A stretch of DNA of 64,000 nucleotides from Rickettsia endosymbiont of Ceutorhynchus obstrictus (lineage in GTDB: Bacteria > Pseudomonadota > Alphaproteobacteria > Rickettsiales > Rickettsiaceae): contig NZ_OZ032162.1 in NCBI RefSeq assembly GCF_964026565.1, forward strand, positions 992,001-1,056,000, in the 5' to 3' direction. This document shows positions 34,988 through 43,519 of the stretch, piece after piece. Numbering within the stretch: the first letter of the stretch is position 1; every line of letters starts with the position of its first letter. Made by a program: the position numbers and the translations under genes. Under the pieces are notes generated by a model. That model searched no databases, was not told where the DNA came from, and was given only the letters and a program-made list of their open reading frames with translations.

Positions 34988-35446
34988 TTATTTCTGCCTC
35001 ATTAACCTGCTTTGGTCTCTTTTCCAATCTTTTTCTTTAATAGTTTGTCTTTTATCGTGTAATTTTTTACCCTTTGCAATACCTAACTCAACTTTTATTT
35101 TATTTTTTTTATTAAAATATAACGAAAGAGCTACAAGAGTATAACCCTTTATCCTAACTTTACCGATTATTTTTCTTATTTCGCTAGCATGCAAAAGTAA
35201 TTTTCTGGGTCTTCTAGTAGTATGATTAAGCCTATTAGCTTGCTCATATTCTGCAATATGACAATTATATAAGAATATCTCATTTAATGAATCTGCCGCA
35301 TGGCTTTCTTCAATTGAGGCTTTACCTTGCCGTAATGATTGTACTTCGCTACCCTTTAATACTATGCCCGCCTCTAATCTTTCTTCGATAAAATAGTTAA
35401 ATAACGCTTTCTTATTTTGGGCAATAATTTTTTTATATTCAGTCAT
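34988..35446 (-). CDS. smpB: SsrA-binding protein
   Basis: SmpB binds tmRNA and is needed for rescue of stalled ribosomes. The 152-residue protein has KKALFNYFIEERLEAGIVLKGSEVQSLRQGKASI at the N-terminus, the RKLLLHASEIRKI segment and the basic tail GIAKGKKLHDKRQTIKEKDWKRDQSRLMR. Length and sequence are canonical. The tmRNA gene itself is not seen within this window. Confidence 0.96.
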   Translation of the reverse strand: MTEYKKIIAQNKKALFNYFIEERLEAGIVLKGSEVQSLRQGKASIEESHAADSLNEIFLYNCHIAEYEQANRLNHTTRRPRKLLLHASEIRKIIGKVRIKGYTLVALSLYFNKKNKIKVELGIAKGKKLHDKRQTIKEKDWKRDQSRLMRQK

Positions 35447-35469
35447 AATATTAATTAGTTTTCTTCGTA

Positions 35470-35890
35470 CGCTTCGATGTCATTTCCTAACAATGACCGT
35501 GTTGCATGGCTACCGGAATCGTCATTGCGAGCGATTGCAAGGAGCGCGGCAATCCAGAAAAATAATAATTTTCATAGCATTTTTTGCTATTTTTTCTCTA
35601 GATTGCCGCGTCGGGACTACGTCCCTCCTCGCAATGACGAGGTGAGATCGAGCCATGCAACAAGGCCGGCTTGACCCACTACTGTACGAACGTTGAAAAA
35701 AGGCTGTGTCATGCCGTGACTTGATCACGGCATCCAGGAAAATAAAGCCATATTAGACTTATTTTAGAATCTTTTTATGATATTATAAGCTGGATTCCGT
35801 GGTCGTAGCCACGGAATGACAGAATTTTTACCTCTTTATTTAAACGTTCGTACAGTAGTGGGCTTGACCACGGTATGACATCGTACTTAT
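35470..35890. repeat. Repeat field with CCACTACTG-type element in reverse orientation
   Basis: A cgtcattgcgag-type element spans about 35497-35667 (gttgcatggctaccgg to gccatgcaacaaggcc). It abuts a CCACTACTG-type element at 35676-35861, flanked by GCTTGAC at 35669-35675 and 35862-35868 and inverted relative to the copies at 5.6, 30.0 and 51.1 kb. The whole gap between dapA and smpB is repeat DNA. Confidence 0.8.
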
Positions 35891-35910
35891 AATAACCATA
35901 ATACGATAAA

Positions 35911-36813
35911 TTATAAGCCAGGCAACAACACCCCTAACAATGACAATTTCTTTATAGCTTCTTCTATTTGTTGCTTAGTATTATGACTTGCCTCCGTTAA
36001 AGGTAGTCTAATCTCGTTACTAGATAAACCTAAATAATGAGCGGCGTATTTTACCGGAATCGGATTTGATTCAACAAATAATGCTTTATATAAAGGTAGC
36101 AGCTGTTGATGAATTTCAAGGCTACCTGCAACATCACTCTTATACCATTTATCTAATAATTCTTTGCATAATTTCGGCGCAATATTGGCCGCTACGGAAA
36201 CCCACCCTACTCCGCCTTGCGCACTGTAAGCTAACGCCACCTCATCATTTCCCGTTAAAAGGTTAAAGTCCTTAGCGGCTATTTCCCTAATTCGCAGCGG
36301 TCGCTCTAAATCTACTCCACAATCTTTTAAAGCTACAATACGCGGTAACTTAGCGAGGTTTAATATTGTTTCATCGGCAAAATCTACCCCGCTTCTACTC
36401 GGTGCTGAATATAGCATAATAGGCAGATTGCTTGCCTCATGCACAGCTTCAAAATGCTTATAAATTCCTTCTTGAGTAGGTTTTAAGTAAGATGGCGGAC
36501 TAGCCATAAAACCGTCAACCTTGATTTTTGTAGATTCAGCAGCAAGCTCTACGGCATAAGCGGTATTATTTGAAGAGCAACCGGCTATTACCGGAATACG
36601 CTTATTAATGATCTCTTTACTAGTTTGTAGCAATAATTTATATTCTTCAAAACTTAAACTGCTACCCTCGCCCGTCGAGCCTGCTACTACTATCCCGTCA
36701 ATTTCTGCTGCCATTTGATATTTAAGGATTTTCTCCAGCGATGTTAAATCTAATTTATTGTTTTTAAAAGGAGTTATAACTGCCGTAATTAAACCTTTAA
36801 ATATATTGTGCAT
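35911..36813 (-). CDS. dapA: 4-hydroxy-tetrahydrodipicolinate synthase
   Basis: Condenses pyruvate with aspartate semialdehyde in the diaminopimelate branch that feeds peptidoglycan. The TIM-barrel has the GSTGEGSSLS motif near residues 45-54, the catalytic Tyr in MLYSAPSRSGVD, the Schiff-base Lys in VALKDC near residue 160, and the TGNDEVAL motif. At 300 residues it is normal length. The start ATG is at 36813; the last residues (LGVLLPGL) lie at the edge of a repeat. Identification is secure at family level; a related pyruvate aldolase is unlikely given motif fit. Confidence 0.93.
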   Translation of the reverse strand: MHNIFKGLITAVITPFKNNKLDLTSLEKILKYQMAAEIDGIVVAGSTGEGSSLSFEEYKLLLQTSKEIINKRIPVIAGCSSNNTAYAVELAAESTKIKVDGFMASPPSYLKPTQEGIYKHFEAVHEASNLPIMLYSAPSRSGVDFADETILNLAKLPRIVALKDCGVDLERPLRIREIAAKDFNLLTGNDEVALAYSAQGGVGWVSVAANIAPKLCKELLDKWYKSDVAGSLEIHQQLLPLYKALFVESNPIPVKYAAHYLGLSSNEIRLPLTEASHNTKQQIEEAIKKLSLLGVLLPGL

Positions 36814-36879
36814 TTTATTTATTCTTTATTTAGTTTTAGTTTATTTTTATGGTTATTATTAAGTACGGTGTCATGCCGT

Positions 36880-37000
36880 GACTTGACCCACTACTGTACG
36901 AACGTTAAGAAAAAGGCTGTGTCATACCGTGGCTTGACCACGGTATCCAGAAAAAAACTTAATAAAAAGACTGGATGCCGTGGTCAAGCCACGGCATGAC
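36880..37000. repeat. Truncated CCACTACTG-type element joined to a ccgtggcttgacc palindrome
   Basis: A left end CCACTACTGTACGAACGTT at 36888 runs into the palindrome gtcataccgtggcttgacc / ggtcaagccacggcatgac ending near 37000. The right end of the element is missing, so this is a recombined or deleted copy. Confidence 0.7.
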
Positions 37001-37068
37001 ACCGGAACACTTTGCAAAAAATAGTAAAAATTACTATTTCCTATCCACACAACAATGATGGATTCCAA

Positions 37069-37962
37069 TTACGTACGTACTAATTTATCATATTCTTTTT
37101 TTAAAGAGTCGGTAATTTTATGATCCTTAAAAGTTATTTTTTTATTTCCCAAATCTATAGAACGAATTTTTTGTATTTCAACAGCCGTACCTGTGCCAAA
37201 GCATTCGGTAAAATTCTCTATATCTTCTAATTTTATATATTCTTCTTTCGTTTCTATCCCTAATTTTTTAGCAATTCCAATAATAGTCTGGCGGGTTATA
37301 CCATTTAAAAAAGCATCAGCTATAGGAGTATATAATGTATTATCTTTAACAAAAAAAATATTACTACTGGTAAATTCGGCAATATACCCACGAAAGTCCA
37401 ATAAAATTGCATCGTCATAGCCAAGAGCTGTAGCTTCTCTTCTACTTACTACCATCATATTATAATGCCCCGCTCCTTTGCATTGTAGCGGTAGGCTATC
37501 CGGCGATGCTTTACGCCAACGGCTAATATGTACATTTATTCCTTCTGCTGACAAGGGTGACGTAGAAGGAATAGCAACAATCATCACATTAACACTTAAA
37601 CTTTCATGACTAATATTCATCGACTCACTACCGCACCAAATAAGCGGTCTTATATAAGCATCCTTGATATTATTCTTTTCAATAACTAATTTGTGTGCTT
37701 CTATAATCTCATCGACACTATAAGGAACTTGTAACTTTAAAGCTTCTGCTGATTTTATCAACCTTATCGTATGTTCTTTTAGCTTAAAAACTTTGCCGTT
37801 ATAAGCTCTTTCCCCTTCAAATACTGCTCCTGAATAATGTAAACTATGCGTTAAAACATTAATTTTGGCATCAAGGCAAGAAATTAACTTACCGTTAATC
37901 CATATATAACCGGCAGATTGTTCTAGATAAACAGGTTGTTCTTGTAGAATTGTCATTGTCAA
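37069..37962 (-). CDS. ilvE: Branched-chain amino acid aminotransferase
   Basis: PLP-dependent fold-IV transaminase for valine, leucine and isoleucine. The 297-residue protein shows YIWINGKLISCLDAKINVLTHSLHYSGAVFEGERAY at the N-terminus, the PLP-lysine region QCKGAGHYNMMVVSRREA, YDDAILLDFRGYIAEFTSSNIFFVKD, NGITRQTIIGIAKKLGI and the phosphate-binding GTGTAVEIQKIRSID. Because rickettsiae do not make these amino acids, it probably works in interconversion or catabolism. Two alternative starts (MTMTI) differ by two codons. Confidence 0.93.
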   Translation of the reverse strand: MTMTILQEQPVYLEQSAGYIWINGKLISCLDAKINVLTHSLHYSGAVFEGERAYNGKVFKLKEHTIRLIKSAEALKLQVPYSVDEIIEAHKLVIEKNNIKDAYIRPLIWCGSESMNISHESLSVNVMIVAIPSTSPLSAEGINVHISRWRKASPDSLPLQCKGAGHYNMMVVSRREATALGYDDAILLDFRGYIAEFTSSNIFFVKDNTLYTPIADAFLNGITRQTIIGIAKKLGIETKEEYIKLEDIENFTECFGTGTAVEIQKIRSIDLGNKKITFKDHKITDSLKKEYDKLVRT

Positions 37963-37975
37963 TAAACTCTAATTA

Positions 37976-38199
37976 GATTAAACTGGTATTGTTGCATGGA
38001 TACCCCAAACGTCATTGCGAGCGACTGAAAGGAGCGTGGCAATCCAGAAAATAATAGTCATCCTGAATTTATTTCAGGAGCTACTATAAGAGATGCTGAA
38101 ACAAGTTCAGCATGACAAAACTAGATTGCCACGTCGGTACTACGTACCTCCTCGCAATGACGAGCTAAAATCGAGCCATGCAACAACGCCGATTAAACT
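37976..38199. mobile_element. MITE-like palindromic element with 9-bp duplication GATTAAACT
   Basis: The element spans 37985-38190 (ends GGTATTGTTGCATGG and gagccatgcaacaacgcc) and is flanked by exact GATTAAACT at 37976-37984 and 38191-38199. The outer core is cgtcattgcgagcgac / ctcctcgcaatgacg; inside are the catcctgaatttatttcagga and gctgaaacaagttcagcatga hairpins. It sits between ilvE and the response regulator and opens a reading frame into the latter. Confidence 0.9.
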
Positions 38200-38230
38200 T
38201 AAAAAAATTAAACCCTATAATATTTTAATT

Positions 38231-38911
38231 ATGAAAGAATATAAAGCTCATATTTTAATTGTCGATGATGATAACAGAATATTAGCACTTTTGAAGAAAT
38301 TTTTACATAAAAATGATTTTTTAGTATCAACGGCAGAATCTGCTATTGAAGCTAAAAATTTACTTGTGCATTCTAATTATGATTTAATCATTCTTGATGT
38401 TATGTTACCTGAGATAACAGGGCTTGATTTTGCCGAAACTATCAGGGATGCCGGTAATACTATACCGATCGTTATGTTAACGGCTTTATCCGAGCCTGAT
38501 GATCGAGTTAAGGGGCTAGAAGCCGGAGCTTCGGATTATTTAACCAAACCTTTTGAACCAAGAGAGCTATTACTGCGGATAAATAATTTAATTAATAATT
38601 ACAGCACGTATAAAAAAGAAAAAAATATAAAAAAATTCGGCAATAGTTATTATAACTTTGATTCCAAAGAATTTATTAAAGACGCTAAGCCGATATCGCT
38701 TAGTTCAACCGAGCAAAAATTACTTGAAATATTAATAGGACGGACGGGAAAAACAGTATCACGCGAAGAATTATCAAAAATAATGGGCGGACTTAGCCTA
38801 CGTTCTATTGACGTACAAATTACTAGGATAAGAAGTAAAATTGAGGATAACCCTAAGGAACCTAAATATTTAAAAACTATGCGGAATGAAGGTTATGCGC
38901 TTTATATCTAA
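38231..38911 (+). CDS. OmpR-family response regulator
   Basis: A 226-residue two-component regulator. The receiver domain has the acidic pair DDD (in LIVDDDNRIL), the phosphoacceptor Asp in LIILDVMLPE, and the conserved Lys in DYLTKPFEPRELLLRI. The winged-helix DNA-binding domain ends with RSIDVQITRIRSKIEDNPKEPKYLKTMRNEGYAL. The start at 38231 fits family alignments; the frame stays open 46 codons upstream only because it runs through a palindromic element. It overlaps the kinase gene and should be its partner. Regulon unknown. Confidence 0.93.
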   Translation: MKEYKAHILIVDDDNRILALLKKFLHKNDFLVSTAESAIEAKNLLVHSNYDLIILDVMLPEITGLDFAETIRDAGNTIPIVMLTALSEPDDRVKGLEAGASDYLTKPFEPRELLLRINNLINNYSTYKKEKNIKKFGNSYYNFDSKEFIKDAKPISLSSTEQKLLEILIGRTGKTVSREELSKIMGGLSLRSIDVQITRIRSKIEDNPKEPKYLKTMRNEGYALYI

Positions 38912-40337
38912 ATTGCTACAGCATATTTCAGGAAGCTTCAGACAAGATGAATTTAAAGACGAGTCTGCGCAAGCAGTACCAAAAATACGTGAACACAGGC
39001 GAGTTCTGAAAAATTCGCTTGTATCAAGCTTTCTGAAATATGCTGTACCTAAAACATTATTTGCACGTTTCATGCTAATTATAATTATTCCGATTTTAAT
39101 AGGACAAATTTTAGCAATATTTTTATTCTATGACCGCCATTGGTATAATGTTTCATATTATACCAGTACGATTATTATTAATGAAATGGAATCTTTAATT
39201 AAAGAATATAAAGATAGCGATCGAAAAAAAGCACAGTTAGAGGAAAATTACCTTAGCTTATCCTATCAATTTCAGCCAAATGCCAAGTTGCCTGCAAAGC
39301 AACCGAAATTAAACGAATCGTTAGAAATTTTTAAAAATATTTTAAACACCAAAATCACCGAAAAAAATATTGTTAAGTTAAATAACGACAATAAAATAGA
39401 AGCATCTTTTCAACTAGCACACGGAATATTACAAATTACTTTTCCGGCAAAGTTATTACTTAACCCGACGGTATATATTTTTGTTTTATGGTTAATATTT
39501 TTAACTATTATCTTACTTACCGTATCTATAATTTTTTCCAAAAACCAAATAAAATCAATTTTAGCATTAGCCGATGCAGCCGATGAATTCGGTCAAGGGA
39601 TTTTAAATAGTAAAAATTTTAAACCTTCAGGAGCTTCAGAAATAAGAAAAGCCGGACTTGCTTTTTTAAAAATGAAAAATCGTATTGAAAAGCAAATTAC
39701 TAAAAGAACTAATATGCTGGCTATGATTTCCCACGATTTACGTACTCCTTTGACTCGGATGAAATTACAACTGGAATTAATGGAAGCTTCCGAAGAAACA
39801 GAAGGTTTAAAGATAGATATATTAACCATGCAGCAAATGATCAATTCTTATCTTGATTTTGCCAAAGGCGAAAATGCCGAGGAATTTAAAACAGTTGTTA
39901 TTGTAGATTCGATTGCATCTTTTTTAAATAAATGGTCGCATATAGATATAGAATTAATAAATTTAGGCAATATAGATAATATAAAAGTAAAGATTAAAGC
40001 TAGTTCATTTGAAAGAGCCTTGTCTAATTTAATAAGTAACGCTATAAAATACTCAACTAAAATAAAAATATCGGTGCAGTCTAATTCTTCTTTAGTAACG
40101 ATAAAAATCGAAGATAACGGCACCGGCATAAGTGATAAAGAAAAACCGTTTGTTTTTAAGCCTTTTTATCGCTCCGATAAGGCAAGGCATCTTGATGATT
40201 CAGGCAGCGTAGGGCTTGGGCTTGCTATAACCCGTGAAATAATATTAGATCATAAAGGCGTTATTTCGTTAGAGGATAGTAAAACGCTTGGTGGATTAGC
40301 GGTAAGAATAGAGTTGCCTTTGTGTAAAGCACTCTAA
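38895..40337 (+). CDS. EnvZ-like sensor histidine kinase with an RPE insertion
   Basis: A 480-residue inner-membrane kinase. After about 50 residues come TM1 (MLIIIIPILIGQILAIFLFY), a periplasmic loop of about 110 residues, TM2 (VYIFVLWLIFLTIILLTVSIIF), a HAMP linker, the phosphoacceptor His in MISHDLRTPLTRMKL and the ATPase boxes LSNLISNAIKYS, IEDNGTGISD and GSVGLGLAITREII. Residues about 8-51 (SFRQDEFKDE...NSLVSSF) are encoded by a palindromic element inserted near the N-terminus, in the cytoplasmic segment before TM1. It overlaps the regulator gene by 17 bases. Confidence 0.92.
   Translation: MRFISKLLQHISGSFRQDEFKDESAQAVPKIREHRRVLKNSLVSSFLKYAVPKTLFARFMLIIIIPILIGQILAIFLFYDRHWYNVSYYTSTIIINEMESLIKEYKDSDRKKAQLEENYLSLSYQFQPNAKLPAKQPKLNESLEIFKNILNTKITEKNIVKLNNDNKIEASFQLAHGILQITFPAKLLLNPTVYIFVLWLIFLTIILLTVSIIFSKNQIKSILALADAADEFGQGILNSKNFKPSGASEIRKAGLAFLKMKNRIEKQITKRTNMLAMISHDLRTPLTRMKLQLELMEASEETEGLKIDILTMQQMINSYLDFAKGENAEEFKTVVIVDSIASFLNKWSHIDIELINLGNIDNIKVKIKASSFERALSNLISNAIKYSTKIKISVQSNSSLVTIKIEDNGTGISDKEKPFVFKPFYRSDKARHLDDSGSVGLGLAITREIILDHKGVISLEDSKTLGGLAVRIELPLCKAL
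38917..39047. repeat. Rickettsia palindromic element inside the sensor kinase gene
   Basis: 131 bases with inverted ends TACAGCATATTTCAG / CTGAAATATGCTGTA. It is translated with the kinase as SFRQDEFKDESAQAVPKIRE and NSLVSSFLKYAV. Same family as the folC insertion. It begins only six bases after the stop codon of the upstream regulator. Confidence 0.88.
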
Positions 40338-40545
40338 TTGTTGCGTGGATGGTCGCAACGTCATTGCGAGGAGGCATTGTTGGTGGGTAGGTTAAAGCGT
40401 GTTCTATGTCATTCCCGTGAAAACGGGAATCCGGAACGATTATAGTCATCCTGAATTTATTTCAGGATCTACTAAAAAAAGATGCGGCAAACTTGTTCAG
40501 CATGACAAAAAAGCCTGGATTGCCGCCTTCGCGGGAATGACATCA
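40338..40545. repeat. Palindromic repeat block upstream of uppS
   Basis: Composite of a cgtcattgcgaggagg fragment and a cattcccgtgaaaacggga / cgcgggaatgac stem enclosing the catcctgaatttatttcagga and aacttgttcagcatga segments. Ends are degenerate and no target duplication was found. Confidence 0.7.
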
Positions 40546-40565
40546 AAACTTAAAAATATAAAATA

Positions 40566-41249
40566 ATGGTTATCGACATTAAACACCTAGCAATTATCAT
40601 GGACGGCAACGCACGCTGGGCGGAAAAACATAATTTACCGAAAGCGGAAGGTCATCGCGTCGGAGCAAATAAAATCCGCGAGCTACTACCGGAGCTTATT
40701 AAACTCAAAATACCTTACGTAACATTATATACTTTTTCCTCGGAAAATTGGCAGCGATCAGAGTCGGAAATTTCTTTTTTAATAAAGTTATTAGGTGTGT
40801 ATTTAACAAAGGAAGTAAATACTCTTCATAAAGAAGGTGTTAGAATAAAAGTAATAGGTCGACTTGAGCGTTTAAGCGCGGACTTACAAAAACAAATAAA
40901 AGATGCAATAGAATTAACGAAATCTAATAATAAAATCACGGTATGTATAGCTTTTAGCTATGGTAGCCGTGACGAAATAATCGATGCTTGTCAAAAAATT
41001 ATTATTAGCGGTAAAAAAGAAATTACCGAAAATGATTTTAAAAATGCTCTTTACGATCCGGCAATGCCGGACGTAGATTTATTATTACGCCCGGGTGGAG
41101 TTTTTCGTATTAGTAATTTTCTTCTCTGGCAAGCGGCTTATGCCGAATTATATTTTTCTCCTAAATATTGGCCTGATTTTAATAAAGATGATATAATAGA
41201 CGCATTAAATGATTATTCAAAAAGGAAGAGGACTTTTGGCAAGAGATAG
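40566..41249 (+). CDS. uppS: Isoprenyl transferase (undecaprenyl diphosphate synthase)
   Basis: cis-Prenyltransferase that makes the C55 lipid carrier for peptidoglycan and surface polysaccharides. The 227-residue protein has the pyrophosphate-binding start IIMDGNARWAE, the YTFSSENWQR(S) motif and the terminal RPGGVFRISNFLLWQAAYAELYFS stretch. The RISN motif is present, all catalytic regions intact. It precedes cdsA, with a repeat in between, keeping the usual uppS-cdsA order. Confidence 0.95.
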   Translation: MVIDIKHLAIIMDGNARWAEKHNLPKAEGHRVGANKIRELLPELIKLKIPYVTLYTFSSENWQRSESEISFLIKLLGVYLTKEVNTLHKEGVRIKVIGRLERLSADLQKQIKDAIELTKSNNKITVCIAFSYGSRDEIIDACQKIIISGKKEITENDFKNALYDPAMPDVDLLLRPGGVFRISNFLLWQAAYAELYFSPKYWPDFNKDDIIDALNDYSKRKRTFGKR

Positions 41250-41261
41250 AATACTGCTCTA

Positions 41262-41446
41262 TTTAGTGCATGACTCTAAAAAAGTGCCGTATGTCATTCT
41301 AGCTAAAGGCGGGAATCTAGAAAGTTAATAGGAGCAAATTAAATAGTAATTTATTATATAATTTTGCTTATTTTAAGTATTTTCTGGATTCCCGCCTTTA
41401 GCTAGAATGACATACGGCTGCTTTTATCGAGCCATATAACAACACC
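41262..41446. repeat. Palindromic element between uppS and cdsA
   Basis: Outer stem tgccgtatgtcattctagc / gctagaatgacatacgg with an AT-rich interior (ttaaatagtaatttattatataattttgc) also found at 33630. Adjacent caccggtcaagccacgggg (to 41462) is a fragment of the other core type. The left end is decayed. Confidence 0.75.
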
Positions 41447-41499
41447 GGTCAAGCCACGGGGTGACATTTTTAATTCTTAAAATATTAGACAATATTACT

Positions 41500-42132
41500 A
41501 TGTTATTACGAATTTTATCAGCTATGGTTTTAGGACCGGTATTTATTGTTGCTATATTGTGGCTAAAACCGTTATTTTATGTTTTAATGATCTTAGTAGC
41601 AATAGGTATGCTATGCGAGTGGTATGATATGACAAGTTCCTCACTTTTACACTTGTTAACGGGTCTGGTTGTTATTCCGCTGCCTATTATCTCGCTAATG
41701 CTGTTACAGGCAGGGCATAATAACCAATGGTTAATATTGCTTTACTTTGTTATTATTTGGTCGGTCGATACTTTTGCAATGATCGGCGGTAAAATTATCG
41801 GGGGACCGAGGCTAGCATTTAAAATTAGCCCAAAGAAAACCTGGAGCGGCTTGATTAGCGGCATAATCTTGGCAGGATTTATTACTGTTTTTGTAAATTA
41901 TTATTTTTTCCATAGTTATTTTTCGCGGGCTTTTTATTTATTTATAATAAGTTGTAGTCTGGCATTAATCGCGCAATTAAGTGATTTATTTGTTTCATAT
42001 TTTAAACGAAAATTTAATATTAAAGATAGCGGTACCGTAATCCCCGGTCACGGCGGCGTGTTAGACCGATTTGATAGTATTATTTTAACAGCTCCTATAT
42101 TATTATTTTTGTATCTTTATGACTATTTTTAA
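41500..42132 (+). CDS. cdsA: Phosphatidate cytidylyltransferase
   Basis: Makes CDP-diacylglycerol for phospholipid synthesis. The 210-residue integral membrane protein has about six hydrophobic helices and the signature near the C-terminus, SDLFVSYFKRKFNIKDSGTVIPGHGGVLDRFDSI, plus GPRLAFKISPKKTWSG. The start at ATG 41500 matches the first membrane helix (MLLRILSAMVLGPVF); the frame is open upstream to GTG 41461, inside repeat sequence. It is somewhat short compared with E. coli CdsA, as typical for rickettsiae. It overlaps the next gene by 14 bases. Confidence 0.93.
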   Translation: MLLRILSAMVLGPVFIVAILWLKPLFYVLMILVAIGMLCEWYDMTSSSLLHLLTGLVVIPLPIISLMLLQAGHNNQWLILLYFVIIWSVDTFAMIGGKIIGGPRLAFKISPKKTWSGLISGIILAGFITVFVNYYFFHSYFSRAFYLFIISCSLALIAQLSDLFVSYFKRKFNIKDSGTVIPGHGGVLDRFDSIILTAPILLFLYLYDYF

Positions 42133-42433
42133 TTTTATATTAAATAATAACTCTAAAAAATTAATATTTAATATTTCTTTAGCCTTATTGCTTGGGTATT
42201 TTGTTTTTCACTCAATTTACGGCAATAAAGGTATTATTGCTTATTTAAGAGTGAATCAGCAGCTTGAAAAAGCATATGCCGAACTCCGAACTTTAAGAGC
42301 GGAAAGAGTCGAGCTTGAACATAACGTAAAATTATTAAGACCGGAATCGTTGGATAAAGATATGTTAGATGAGCAAGCACGAAAAGTTTTAGGGGTAGCT
42401 TCTCCGCGCGAACAAGTATACACGGTTAAGTGA
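42119..42433 (+). CDS. FtsB/DivIC-like septum formation protein
   Basis: A 104-residue bitopic protein: short cytoplasmic N-terminus, one membrane helix (LIFNISLALLLGYFVFHSIYG, residues 15-35) and a periplasmic coiled coil (VNQQLEKAYAELRTLRAERVELEHNVKLL) followed by the DKDMLDEQARKVLGVA motif of the DivIC family. Such proteins form the FtsQLB complex at the septum. The 14-base overlap with cdsA suggests coupled translation. Confidence 0.85.
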   Translation: MTIFNFILNNNSKKLIFNISLALLLGYFVFHSIYGNKGIIAYLRVNQQLEKAYAELRTLRAERVELEHNVKLLRPESLDKDMLDEQARKVLGVASPREQVYTVK

Positions 42434-42466
42434 TTTGATAATATCTATGATGTGATTCCAATTTTA

Positions 42467-42558
42467 GATGTCATTCTAGTTCAGCATTGTTGCATGGATT
42501 GAAAAATGGTCCCAATGTCATACCGTAGCTTGACCACGGGCTGAACTAGAATGACATC
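42467..42558. repeat. Palindromic repeat between ftsB-like gene and rnd
   Basis: Perfect 18-base inverted arms (gatgtcattctagttcag at 42467-42484, ctgaactagaatgacatc at 42541-42558). The interior holds a shortened element (cattgttgcatgg ... ataccgtagcttgacc), so one repeat appears to have entered another and then decayed. Confidence 0.75.
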
Positions 42559-42606
42559 TTCGTACACTATTCCTTAAACATAACATTAATTAAAGGTAAC
42601 TATAAT

Positions 42607-43218
42607 ATGGCTATTACGATTTATCAACACGACCTTCCGGATGATTTTAATCTTGAAGGAGATATTGCTATCGATACCGAAACAATGGGTTTAAATCTTC
42701 ATAGAGATAAATTATGCCTATTGCAGCTAAGTAACGGCAACGGCGATGCTTATCTGATAAACTTCCTAAATAAAAATTATGATGCTCCTAATTTAAAAAA
42801 ATTACTATTAGATAAAGAGAGAGGTAAAATATTTCATTTTGCTAGATTTGATTTGGCATCAATAAAAAAATATTTACAAATCGATTTAGAGAATATTTTT
42901 TGTACTAAAATAGCTTCAAAATTAGTGCGGACTTATACCGAAAGTCATGGGCTTAAAGAATTATGCCGTGAGTTACTTTCTATACAGCTATCCAAACAAC
43001 AACAATCTTCCTATTGGGGAGCCGAGCAATTATCTAATGAGCAAAAAGAATATGCCGCTAAAGATGTGCTTTATTTACATCAATTAAGAGATATTTTACA
43101 AAAAATGCTAATCGCTGAAGAGAGGCTTGAAATAGCTGAAAATATTTTTAAATTCCTTCCAACCAGAAGTAATTTAGATTTGCTAGGTTGGAGTGATATA
43201 GATATTTTCATGCATTGA
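42607..43218 (+). CDS. rnd: Ribonuclease D-like 3'-5' exonuclease
   Basis: DEDD-family exoribonuclease. The 203-residue protein has Exo I IAIDTETMGL, Exo II around FHFARFDLASIKKYL, and Exo III YAAKDVLYLHQLRDIL with the catalytic Tyr/Asp. It ends after the nuclease domain, so it lacks the HRDC domains of full-length RNase D; short forms like this are common in Alphaproteobacteria. Expected role is tRNA or stable RNA 3' maturation. Confidence 0.9.
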   Translation: MAITIYQHDLPDDFNLEGDIAIDTETMGLNLHRDKLCLLQLSNGNGDAYLINFLNKNYDAPNLKKLLLDKERGKIFHFARFDLASIKKYLQIDLENIFCTKIASKLVRTYTESHGLKELCRELLSIQLSKQQQSSYWGAEQLSNEQKEYAAKDVLYLHQLRDILQKMLIAEERLEIAENIFKFLPTRSNLDLLGWSDIDIFMH

Positions 43219-43239
43219 TGGGAATATAACATATACATG

Positions 43240-43490
43240 CGCTATGTCATGTCCATGAAAACGGGGCGTTGTTGCTATGGCTACCGGAATCGTCATTGCG
43301 AGGAGGGACGTAGTCCCGACGCGGCAATCCAGGAAAAAATAGCAAAAAATGCTATGAAATTTATTATTTTCTAGATTGCCGCACTCCTTGCAGTCGCGGC
43401 GTTGTTGCATGGCTCTAAAAAAGTGCCGTATGTCATTCCCGCGCAGACGGGAATGACATCGAAAATTCTAGCCATGCAACAACGCCCTAT
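43240..43490. repeat. Two adjacent palindromic elements between rnd and the proline-rich gene
   Basis: The first starts GGCGTTGTTGCTATGGCTACC at 43265 and has the cgtcattgcgaggag core and atagcaaaaaatgct interior. The second, 43398-43486, is a minimal 89-bp version with both ends (GGCGTTGTTGCATGGCTC and ctagccatgcaacaacgcc) and only the cattcccgc hairpin between them. No target duplication was found for either. Confidence 0.75.
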
Positions 43491-43519
43491 AATTCTTCTC
43501 AATAGTTCGTGTTATATTA

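Noticed and set aside
34880..35500. tmRNA gene next to smpB
   Set aside because: No tRNA-like ends or tag-coding segment could be recognised on either strand.
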